Origin: Anaerolineales bacterium
GTDB taxonomy: Bacteria > Chloroflexota > Anaerolineae > Anaerolineales > Villigracilaceae
Direction of reading: 5' to 3'
Assembly: GCA_016744335.1 (NCBI GenBank)
Contig: JADGEO010000034.1
Coordinates: 1-38,274 of the forward strand
DNA: 38,274 bases
Of this stretch, positions 16,901 through 26,300 are shown one piece after another. Each line of letters starts with the position of its first letter. Position 1 is the first letter of the stretch. The translations under genes and the position numbers were made by a program. Below the pieces are notes generated by a model, which saw nothing but the letters and a program-made list of their open reading frames with translations, was not told the origin of the DNA and did not search any database.

Positions 16901-17062
16901 AAAAATGCCTAATCCGAAAAATTGTTTTTGCTTAGGACCCGTTTTTTACTTAGTTTTATGCGAAAAAATGGGCGTTCGTTAATTGTTGTTACTAAAGGAG
17001 ATTGCGTAATTATATTTAAAATCAGGCAGTTTCTAACGCTCTTTCAAGGTAAAATTTACCCT

Positions 17063-17683
17063 ATGTCAAAAATCAAAGAATCTCCCATCCTTTCCTTTCT
17101 TTTTACTCTTCTCCTCATTGGTATCATGACCCTCTTCGGACCCGAAGAAGCGACTCTTGGTCCCAGCGTGCGATTGGTCTATTTGCATGGTGCGTGGGTG
17201 ATGACCGCCGAACTTCTTTTCATCCTTGCCGCCCTCATCGGACTTATCGCCCTCGTCACGCGCAAAGACGTTGAGCGCAAAAGTGCGCTTCATCGCTGGT
17301 CAGCCGCGCTCGGCAGAAGCGGAGTCTTTTACTGGATCTCCTACCTGCCTCTTTCCATGCTCGCTATGCAGGCAAATTGGAACGGTCTTTTCCTTGCCGA
17401 GCCACGTTTCCGATTTGCAATGACATTTGCCATTGTTGGGTTACTTCTTCAACTCGGCTTATGGATGATTGATATAAATTGGCTCACCGCGAGCGCAAAT
17501 ATCCTTTTCATCGTTGCATTGCGTTACACCTTCGCAAACGCCGACAATATCATGCACCCGCCGCCTTCACCGATTTTCAAATCGGGCAATTGGACCATTA
17601 TCGGCTTCTTTGTTGGGCTAAATTTATTGGCGTGGCTTTCATCTTATTTTGTCACTCGCTTTTTCCTTCCCAAAAATAATTAA
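17063..17683 (+). CDS. Polytopic membrane protein of unknown function
   Basis: I do not recognise this 206-residue protein. It has about six hydrophobic segments, roughly at 9-24, 45-67, 88-104, 118-140, 146-160 and 175-198. The loop after the second (TRKDVERKSALHRWSAALGR) is strongly basic and likely cytoplasmic. No catalytic or ligand motif stands out. The ATG at 17063 is preferred over an upstream in-frame ATG because the membrane-protein character begins with MSKIKESPILSFLFTLLLIG and the preceding residues look random. AAGG lies about 12 bases upstream, a weak site. It is followed 71 bases later by an MFS transporter gene on the same strand, but nothing ties their functions together. Confidence 0.65.
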   Translation: MSKIKESPILSFLFTLLLIGIMTLFGPEEATLGPSVRLVYLHGAWVMTAELLFILAALIGLIALVTRKDVERKSALHRWSAALGRSGVFYWISYLPLSMLAMQANWNGLFLAEPRFRFAMTFAIVGLLLQLGLWMIDINWLTASANILFIVALRYTFANADNIMHPPPSPIFKSGNWTIIGFFVGLNLLAWLSSYFVTRFFLPKNN

Positions 17684-17754
17684 CCGCCAATCTACACTAA
17701 TCTCCGCTATTTTTTTAGCGTAAATTAACAAAGGTTAGCGGTTACCCCTCCCTC

Positions 17755-18900
17755 ATGCAACTTACCTTATTTGTCATTATCCGCACCATCATCAACACAG
17801 CCTACCGCATGGCATACCCCTTCCTCGGGGTTTTCGCCCGCGCCCTCGGCGTAGACCTTGCCACCATGTCACTTGCCATCAGCCTTCGTTCCCTTAGTGG
17901 TGGCGTAGTGCCATTTATCATTTCGTCTACTGACAAGCATGGGCGTAAATTTAGTATGTTGCTTAGCATGGGCATTTTTACCCTCAGCGTAGCGTTGGTC
18001 GTCTTTTTCCCCACTTTCCCAGCACTCCTCATTTCGCTTTTTTTCACATCCCTCGCCAAATATATTTTTGACCCTGCCATGCAAGCTTACCTCGCCGATA
18101 GCACGCCCTACGAAAAACGCGGGCGCGTTATCGCCATCTCAGAATTAGGCTGGTCACTTGCCTTCATTGTTGGTATTCCGCTGGTCGGATTTCTCATTGC
18201 CCGTGCGGGATGGATTTCTCCCTTTGTACTTTTGGCAATTCTAGGATTATTGGCTCTCGTCCTGCTCATCTTTCTGATTCCAAACGACGGGACGCGCGTG
18301 GGGACGCGTGATAGCCTCCGTCAAAATTTTGGGTTGGTCTTCGACAGTTTCCCTGCAAAAGTAGGGTTGAGCATCACCTTTTTTGTGGTTATTGGCAATG
18401 AAGTAGTTAATCTCATCTTTGGTGTTTGGCTTGAAGATTCTTTTGGGCTACAGATAGCCGCTTTGGGGGCATCTGCAGTTGTAATTGGCGCATCAGAACT
18501 TGGTGGCGAAGGCTTGGTTGCTTTTTTCTCTGATAAACTTGGGAAAGAGCGCGCGGTTTCTTATGGCTTAACCACCAACATTATCGCCGCGTTACTATTG
18601 CCTATTTTCGGGCAAACAACCATCGGTGCGTTTTTAGGACTTTTTCTCTTCTATATCAGCTTTGAATTCACATTTGTTAGCATTTTGCCCATGATGACAG
18701 AAATCATGCCCAAAGCCAGAGCAACCTTGATGGCGTTTAACGTCACCGCCTTCTCGCTGGGACGTGCGCTTGGCGCACCCTTGGCTACCTTTTTATATCA
18801 ATTTGGTTTCCCCCTTGTTATCGCAGGAACAATTATCTTTAATATCTTTGCGCTTGTTGCCCTGCTAAGATTGAAGAAATACCACTCTCTTGTAGCATAG
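17755..18900 (+). CDS. MFS transporter
   Basis: The 381-residue protein has about twelve transmembrane helices in two halves. In the loop after TM2 it shows a variant of the MFS motif A, SSTDKHGRKFSML (57-69), where GxLxDRxGRR is usual. A basic segment EKRGRVIAISELGWSLAFIVG (117-137) in the first half is also typical. The second half has FFSDKLGKERAVSYGL as the matching loop. The substrate cannot be inferred; the family includes drug and sugar exporters. No clear ribosome binding site precedes the ATG, whose context is CCCTCCCTC. A downstream start at Met19 (MAYPFLGVF) is possible but would cut TM1. Confidence 0.85.
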   Translation: MQLTLFVIIRTIINTAYRMAYPFLGVFARALGVDLATMSLAISLRSLSGGVVPFIISSTDKHGRKFSMLLSMGIFTLSVALVVFFPTFPALLISLFFTSLAKYIFDPAMQAYLADSTPYEKRGRVIAISELGWSLAFIVGIPLVGFLIARAGWISPFVLLAILGLLALVLLIFLIPNDGTRVGTRDSLRQNFGLVFDSFPAKVGLSITFFVVIGNEVVNLIFGVWLEDSFGLQIAALGASAVVIGASELGGEGLVAFFSDKLGKERAVSYGLTTNIIAALLLPIFGQTTIGAFLGLFLFYISFEFTFVSILPMMTEIMPKARATLMAFNVTAFSLGRALGAPLATFLYQFGFPLVIAGTIIFNIFALVALLRLKKYHSLVA

Positions 18901-18946
18901 AAGTAATCGCTAAAGAATTTCTATAAAAGGAGTAAGATAAAAAGCT

Positions 18947-19522
18947 ATGACACTATTTCTTTTCAGCCTCCTTTATATAGCCGCTATTCTCTCTTTTTTT
19001 TATGGATTATGGACAATTGTGCCTGTTTTTTATGGCTCAACGTGGATAGCGACAAAAAAAGATCGCATCCGTAAAGCCTTAGAGATGGTTGAGTTAGCGC
19101 CTAATGAATTGCTTTACGATTTAGGCGCAGGGGATGGGCGTGTTTTGTTTATTGCAAAAGAAGAGTTTGGGGCAAACGCAGTTGGTATTGAACAGGCTTT
19201 TTTGCAGACGATATTTATGAAGGCGCGCATCTTTTTTAGTAGCACTCAAGCTCAAATTCACGCGCGTCGCGAGAATTTTTACCAATCTGATTTGTCTGAT
19301 GCCGATGTTGTCTTTGTTTATTTGAGAACTAATCAGGCAATCCCTCTACAAGAAAAATTAGAAAAAGAGTTGAAGACGGGGGCGAGAGTGGTTTCTCTTT
19401 CTGCCGATTTTTCTGAGTGGAAACCAAAGCTTTTTGACGATTTTCGGTTAATTTTTGTTTATGATATGCCGCCACAAAAAGGTGGTTTAGGACTATATTT
19501 CGCTGAGAGGGAAGAGTTCTAG
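18947..19522 (+). CDS. Membrane-anchored class I methyltransferase (FAM173/ATPSCKMT-like)
   Basis: The 191-residue protein has an N-terminal transmembrane helix (3-27) followed by a Rossmann-fold methyltransferase. The SAM-binding loop is LLYDLGAGDGRVLFIAKEEF (55-74). The acidic residue ending strand 2 is Glu84 in VGIEQ, and motif IV is QSDLSDADVVFVYL. The order and the last motif, QEKLEKELKTGARVVSLSADF followed by W, resemble the FAM173 family, whose eukaryotic members methylate lysines of the ATP synthase c subunit and ANT. A membrane protein substrate is therefore possible here, by inference only. AAGGAG lies 14 bases before the ATG, rather far. The stop is 8 bases before the next gene, whose ribosome binding site overlaps its end. 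Confidence 0.75.
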   Translation: MTLFLFSLLYIAAILSFFYGLWTIVPVFYGSTWIATKKDRIRKALEMVELAPNELLYDLGAGDGRVLFIAKEEFGANAVGIEQAFLQTIFMKARIFFSSTQAQIHARRENFYQSDLSDADVVFVYLRTNQAIPLQEKLEKELKTGARVVSLSADFSEWKPKLFDDFRLIFVYDMPPQKGGLGLYFAEREEF

Positions 19523-19530
19523 GAGCTGTG

Positions 19531-20296
19531 ATGAAAACAGAAAAACGATACCGCTGGAAAGTTGTAGGAATTTTCTTTACTTTTATGTTATTGCATCAAA
19601 CAGATAAATTATTGATAGGACCTCTAAAAGGACCTATCAGTGAAGAATTTGGTATCACGAATACCCAATTTGGATTAATTATTTCGGGGTCATTAATTGT
19701 AAGCACAATTTTGTACCCAATTTGGGGATATTTATACGACCGCTACGCGCGTGCCAAATTGCTTGCTCTTGCATCTTTTATCTGGGGTGCAACAACATGG
19801 TTGAGTGCCATCGTGAAGAGCTATATCCCCTTTGTTATGACGTGTGCCTCAACGGGGATTGACGATTCATCTTATCCTGGGCTTTATAGCCTAATTGTCG
19901 ATTATTTTAGCCCAACAGAACGCAGTAAAGTTAATGGCATTTTGCAGGTGAGCCAACCGATTGGCTATTTGGTGGGGATGGTGCTTGCGCTCATGCTCGC
20001 TCCAGTAATTGGGTGGCGAACGATTTTCTATATTACAGGTTCTCTGGGAATTATTCTCTCAGTTATTATCTATTTCAAAGTCAAAGAAGTGCCGCGTGGT
20101 AAATCGGAACCAGCGTTTGATGGCATGGATGAGATAGGACAAATTCACTTTTCATGGGGTGCCGCAAAAGAAGTTTTTAAGAAAAAGACCATGTGGTTTA
20201 TTTGGAACTATGTTTTTTATTGATGGTGATATTAGCTCGCTTCGCGATAATATGGCGAAACGTGCGACAGATGAGATGGCGCGGCAAGTGGCTTAA
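19531..20296 (+). pseudogene. Truncated MFS transporter gene
   Basis: The frame gives 230 residues with about six helices, the first half of a major facilitator. It has the motif A loop GYLYDRYARAKLLALASFIWG and a long central loop (KVKEVPRGKSEPAFDGMDEI). It breaks off at TGA (20221) shortly after a helix start (TMWFIWNYVFY). In the next frame, after a run of six T, a short piece reads IDGDISSLRDNMAKRATDEM and stops at 20296. It looks like the hydrophilic C-terminal tail of the same transporter. The second half of about 200 residues is therefore missing, so the gene was probably inactivated by an internal deletion plus a frameshift. The ATG at 19531 is chosen because GGAG lies five bases upstream; a GTG at 19528 would be too close. 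Confidence 0.7.
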
Positions 20297-20332
20297 AAAA
20301 CCATCTGACAACATCTGCGTGCGTAGCTTGGT

Positions 20333-20361
20333 TTGCAAACCCCTACTATTTTTGTCATAAT
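20333..20361 (+). promoter_or_regulatory. Possible promoter of the giant membrane protein gene
   Basis: TTGCAA and CATAAT are separated by 17 bases, 22 bases upstream of the ATG. AACCCCT and AGGGGTT around the -10 form an inverted repeat. The match to sigma70 consensus is moderate. Confidence 0.35.
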
Positions 20362-20382
20362 GGAGGGGTTGGAGCAGTAATT

Positions 20383-23300
20383 ATGGACAAAAAAGCGGCA
20401 CAAAAAGTATACTATTGGCTCTGGTTCTCGCCTATATTAACAATCTCAACTTTGGGATTATTCACAGAGATAGTAGATAGCGAAATCACAGCCGTCTTTA
20501 TTTCGGCTATTTGGCACCTTCTTCTTTTTTTCCCTGCTGTAAATATTAAAAAGAAATTTGTGGCTTGGCATGCTCGGCAGGCTCTTATGCTTGCCGGTGC
20601 ACGGACATTAGTTGCCTTAGTTTTTTACAGTGAGCCAATTATTGCAGGTGTTTTATTAATCATTATTTGGTTTTTTGGCACACGTTGGGGGCAAAAAGAA
20701 GCGAAAAAGGGGCAGTGTAGTTTAATGCGTTGGAGAGGCGTAGGGTTGGAACCACCCCTCAACATAGAGGTCGTAGAAAAAGAAAATCCCAAAAAACCAG
20801 TGCGTAGAAGTTTTGCTGAACCTACCTCCGTTGCATCTGTAAAAAAGATTATAACGCCCCATGCACAACCCACTTTTCAATCCCATAGTAAAAATCAGCA
20901 TCCTTCTTGCCCTAAATGTGGCACTCCTGAAGAAGAAAAAATGACCCTCTGCGGCGAATGTGGGGAGGCTTATGCCGCTGAAGACTTGCTCAAATTGCGC
21001 CAATTAGAATATCTGCTGAGGCAAACTCAAACTTGGCGCGGCTCAGAACCCTACCGAAAGCCTTATAAGGCAGAACTGCTAAATTTACGCGCTCGCCTAT
21101 TTCCCCCTCAGCAAGTTGAAGTTAAGGATGAAGCACCGAGACGAGCGCGACCCGAACCTGCTCCTGTTAAAAAAGCAGTTCTTGTTCCTAAACCGATTCC
21201 CGCTAATCCTGTTGCAGAAAGAGTGGTAGAGCCTGCCGTTAAAGTCGTAAAATCCACACCGAAGCCGAATCCTGCTCCAAAACCTAAGCCTAAACGTGAT
21301 TCAATCCAATGGGGGCAACTCTGGCAAAAAGCGACCGAGATGGTTGTTTCTGGTGCGCTTTTGCGTGGATTGCTCTATTTGGGCGCGTTTATGATTGTAG
21401 TTTCAGCAACGATTTTGGTCATTCGATTTTGGGATGAATTTCCTCAAGCCTTGCAACTTATTCTCATTGCGGCAGTGCCAACAACTTTTTATATATTAAG
21501 TTGGGTGGTGCGCTCGAAACTCAAATTGCCACAAGCCGCTACAGTTCTCACAGCCATTGGCGCATTGATGGTTGCTGTAGATTTTGCGGCAGTTTATCAA
21601 TTTGGCGGATTATCTGAGCGATTTGATGGAAATGCCTATTGGTTTTTTGCTTCCGTTATTACCCTAATTATTTACAGCATTACAGCGTGGCGCGTTTCAG
21701 GAGAGGTTTTTGATTACCTTGTGCTGATTGGCATTACCAACGTTATTTTATCTTTCACGCGTTTGCTAGAAATGCCCTACGAGTGGAGTGCGGTAGCCAT
21801 GGTGGCAACGGGTGTTGCATTTTTTGCTTTTGCGGCAAAGTTTCCCCATCCTAACCTTCCCCCGAGGGGGGAGGGAGCAGCTTCTCTCCCGCCTTCGAGG
21901 GGAGATGTCCAAAGGATAGAGGGGGGCGGAATTGCCCTTGCATCACGCTATTATCCTCACCTACTTATTATTGCTAGTTTAATCTTTGTCAGTTATATCC
22001 CCGATGCCTCTGCTTGGGCGCAGAGTTTTGCTTTTTTTTGGGGCACATTAGGCTACGCACTGATGGCTTGGAAATTCCCCAGAACAATTTTTGCGCACGC
22101 AACGGCATGGGCTTTTATCGCCGCGGTAGGTTTTGCGCTCTTTGCCATAGAATTGCCCACAGCATGGTACGCTACCGCCGCGGGGGTGTTGGCAATCCCC
22201 TATATTTTAGGTGGAAAAGTGTTATCAAAATTTACCATGGAGAACGCAGAAGGCACAGAGATTCTTGAGAAGAAAGTGGAAAAAGAAAAATCATGGCAAC
22301 GCGGCTATCAACTTGCGGCAAATATCGCCGGCTTTGGGCTTACCAGTATTGCCATCTTTTTAGGATTTTCCATCCTCTTCGTCGAAGTTTGGGCGAGTGT
22401 TAGTGCGCTTATATTAGTAACTGGAATCTTAGTAGGTTTGGCTTATTTTTATAAAAAGCCGATATTGATTTTCTTTTCAGGTGGATTATTCAATATCCCC
22501 TTCCTATTTGCTATTGAAGAAATTTTAGGAAATGCTGAAGTGATACAGCCTATTATTTGGCTTATGGCAATATGGGGCGGGTTGGCGATAGTATATATAA
22601 GTCTCTCTCTTTTGTTACGAAAAGCAGAAGAGTACGCACAAATGCTTGTTTTCTTGGCGCAACTGATAATTTTTCCGCTTATCTTTGGGCTAATGATTTT
22701 CTATGATGGAGCTTTGAGCCAAATTCCTGTACTCGTTAGCTTAGGGATAGTGCTTCTCTTTTATACCCTCTCTGCTTTTTTAAATCATTATAAGCGTTTG
22801 GCTGGGCTCTCGAACATACTCAAAAAGGTGCCGTTGGTGGGGCAATCCTTTTTTGTGTGGGCAACAGGATTTTTATTTCCCATTTGGCTTTCTCTTGCGT
22901 GGAAAGAAAGCGGCAATCTGTTATTGTGGTTTGGCGCAGTTTTAGCAGGTTTAGCTCTAGTTTATATTGCTCTGGGGCAATTCTTGCTTAAGAAAAATAA
23001 AAGTTATCGTTTTCCCCTCCATATTTATAGCTATATACTTTTTTTCAGCGGAACGCTTGTTGCATGGAACGAGCAAGCCGCATTACAGATAACGCTCTAT
23101 CTTGTTGTGATTTCATTGGCTTGGCTTTCATATATTTACAAGCGGATAGTCGAAAGTACTATCGCCGCGTTGCTCTTCGCCGTTTCCTTCCAACAATCGC
23201 TGGAACTTTTTGCTCTCCCCGAACATGCGCATAGCCTTGCTTATATTTTGTTGGCAAGTCTTGTTTATATTCCCATCGGCAACTTTCTTTCGTATGCTCG

Positions 23301-26300
23301 AAAATATCAGAAAGAGCCGCGTTTTGAATACCCTGTTCTTATTATTGGTTATCTGATGTCTTTTTACGCGCTTATCGCCTCGCTATTCGGGCGTTTCCAT
23401 ATATACCTCTCTAACTATCCCCTCATTGGCGTAGAAGTTTCTCTCATTGCTTCGATATTATATTTTTATAGCATTTATCGTTATCAAAAAAGTTATCTCT
23501 TTGCTAAAATTCTCTCTGTGCTTTCTGCGCTTAGTTTCATTATTGTTTTTGGGCAAAGCCTCACCCTTTTCAATATCCCTGAAGAGTACTTAGCCACGGC
23601 ATGGATTGGTCTAGCCTTCGCCTATCTTCTTATTGAACGCGGTATCGCCTATCGCAAAGCAGAAGGGTGGCTCAGACACCTCCGTTTTTCTTATGGCATT
23701 AGCTCAGCAATTTTGGCAATACTTGGGTTCATTCTCACTGCGCCTTATGCTGTTCCCGCACTGCTTGGTGGAGAAAAAACACATTTTCTCCTTGCCATTT
23801 TCGCACAAATGCTTGTCGTTGCATTTGTGATTCTCGCGGCACTGCTCTATAGAAGTAGTTTGCCCCTTTATTTAGAGCCTTTTATAGCACTAGTCCCTGT
23901 CACGCTGATTTTTGTTTCTTATACCGAAATTGCTCCCCATCAATACGGGATTGTTTGGGCAATATTCGCCCTCCTTCATCTTGTAATTGCCTCAATCTTA
24001 GATAAAAACAGGATTCGCTACGCGCACGGCATTTATCTTGGCTCTTATTTCTTCTCCCTTTTCGCTATACTTTGGACGATAAGCGATTCCGCAACACTCG
24101 TGTGGACGCTGGGTCTCGGTATTCTCTCGGCTCTTTTCTCGGCGTTGAGCGTCCACTTTAACCGTCATTACACATGGGATGAAATTGTTCGTCTCTTTTT
24201 CGGCAAAAAAGAGAATGCATTTCAAAAATCCTTCCGTTCTGTTTTTATCTGGATAGCCGCCTGGGCTTTTCCGATTTGGATATATTTCTTTTTAGGTCAA
24301 TTTGAAATACTCTATATGGATAATCAAGTTGAATTGGCGTGGCGTGGATTTGTGCTGGCGTTGCTCGCCCCTGCATATATCGCAATAGGTTTGGTGGTGC
24401 GGCGAGCAAGGCGAGAATATACCTGGTCACTTTTTAGTGCAGGTTACGCGCTTACCGTAATTGCCGCGATAATTGCTTTTAGCGATTTGAAAATAGCAAT
24501 CGCCGTCTTAGTTTTAGATGCGGCTGTTTACGCTCTTTCGGCGTATATTTTCAAAAAAGCCTTTTGGCTCTATCTCACCACAATTTTGGTGCCAATTATC
24601 AGTTTGCTTTCTTTGCATTATACCGACAATCTCAACGCCTCGGCGATTTCAAAAACCCTTATGGGCTTGGCGCTTCTTTACCTTTTGGTGGGCTGGTTTT
24701 TTGATAGAAACCTGCGCCCCCATCCTAACCTTCCCTCTCACGGGGAGGGAATTGAGTTTCTCCCTCCCTCGGGGGGAGATGTCCGCAGGACAGAGGGGGG
24801 CAGGGGCGGCGGCAAAATCTCTGCCTTTGCCTTGCCTTTCTATGCCCCCGCCTTCGCCCTCAGCGCAATTGCTTTAGTAACCGCTAGCAGTGAGCGAAAT
24901 TTGGCAATTCTCATTTATTTATTAGGCGTTTTCTTCTACTCAATTTCGATAAAACTTTTCAACGAAACGCTTTTCCTTTACCCCGCGGTTTGGCTGTTTT
25001 CTGTCCCCTATTATTTGGCGATGACGCTTATCCCCAACCTGGACGCGCGTTGGTACGGCTTGGGATGGTTGCCGCTAATCATTTTTTATATTCTGATTGG
25101 ACGATTTATCTTCCACAAAAAGCCGATCAGGTCGCCGATTTTTGTTCAGCCCGCGATGCCCTTCTACTTGCTCGGATACGCCCTTAGCCTCATCTTGGTT
25201 GCCCTTTCTGCAACAGATTCGCTGGCGTTGACTTTAGCTTTTCTCGCCGGCGCTATTTTATACTTCGTTTCTGGTGGATTATTCCGCAGGTTTGTATGGT
25301 TTTATCCGGGGCTTCTCTTTGTACATTTGGCTCTTTTTAGTTATTTTACGATTACTCCCTCAGGCAAAGGTTTGTCTAATCTTAGTCCGCCCTTCATGGT
25401 GCTAACGTGGGCGATTGCTTTAATTGGCTATGCCTTTAGTAGAATCCCTTGTAGTAAGGACTCCCAGTCTTTAAGGGCTAAAGCCCTTACTACAAAGGTG
25501 AAGTTTATGGGGCATATCCTCACCCCATCATGGGCGCAACCTTTCTTCATCTTTGCCGTGCTAGATATATTTATTTGGCAGGCTGTCGCACACTCCGATT
25601 TTTATACGGCAGTTATCCTTGCTGTAGGGCATGCGCTATTATTGGTTCTTTTTGCTATCTTGTGGACAGATTTCGCGTTGGTTTACGGGGCACTCGCGTT
25701 TTTCTTGTTGGCAGTTGGCTACCAGTTGCATTTGGCAGAAGTTGTCTTTGCAGAATCTATGACCTGGCTTGGCGGAATTGGGCTTGGGTTTTATCTACTG
25801 TCGAGGGTCAGCAAGCAAGTTGAAAAAAGGACGAAGCGGTGCGCCATCTGGACAAATCCATTTAAGCATGTGGGGATAGTTTTATCCACTTTAGCGGTGA
25901 TTTTCTCCCTTCCATTTATCGCTTCTTATACTTCTGCCATCGCACTTTCGTTGGCGTTCGCGGGGATGCTCTATCTTGCCATTGCTTACGAGGAGCGGCG
26001 TTATTATTTGGGCTATTTTGGGATGGGGATGTTGCTTTTTTCGTGGGCTTTATTGCTCGTGGTAAGAGATATTTCTGAGCCGCAGTGGTATGCCATCCCT
26101 GCGAGCATCTACTTTACGGTGATGGGCGAACTTGAAAGAAAACGTGGGCGGGGCGTTTTTTCAAAAACTGTCACAGGATTTGGATTGGCTGTATTGTTGG
26201 TGACATCTTACGCACAATCTTTAGGTGATGATGGCTTTATTTACTTTGTTATTCTGTTATTTGAAGGGGTGCTGGTTTGGTGGTGGGGCGCGGTGCGGCG

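Noticed and set aside
17697..17745. CGCTA/TAGCG hairpin and TAACCGC/GCGGTTA repeat as a terminator
   Set aside because: The stems are short with weak pairing and no proper U-tract after them; a role cannot be supported.
18290..18312. Short tandem GGGACGCGYG repeat in the MFS gene
   Set aside because: It is two imperfect copies coding GTRVGTRD inside the central loop, without further copies; no function is suggested.
20221..20223. TGA of the truncated MFS gene as a second selenocysteine codon
   Set aside because: The frame after it has stops within a few codons, no conserved Cys is expected there, and no SECIS-like hairpin follows. The tail continues in another frame.
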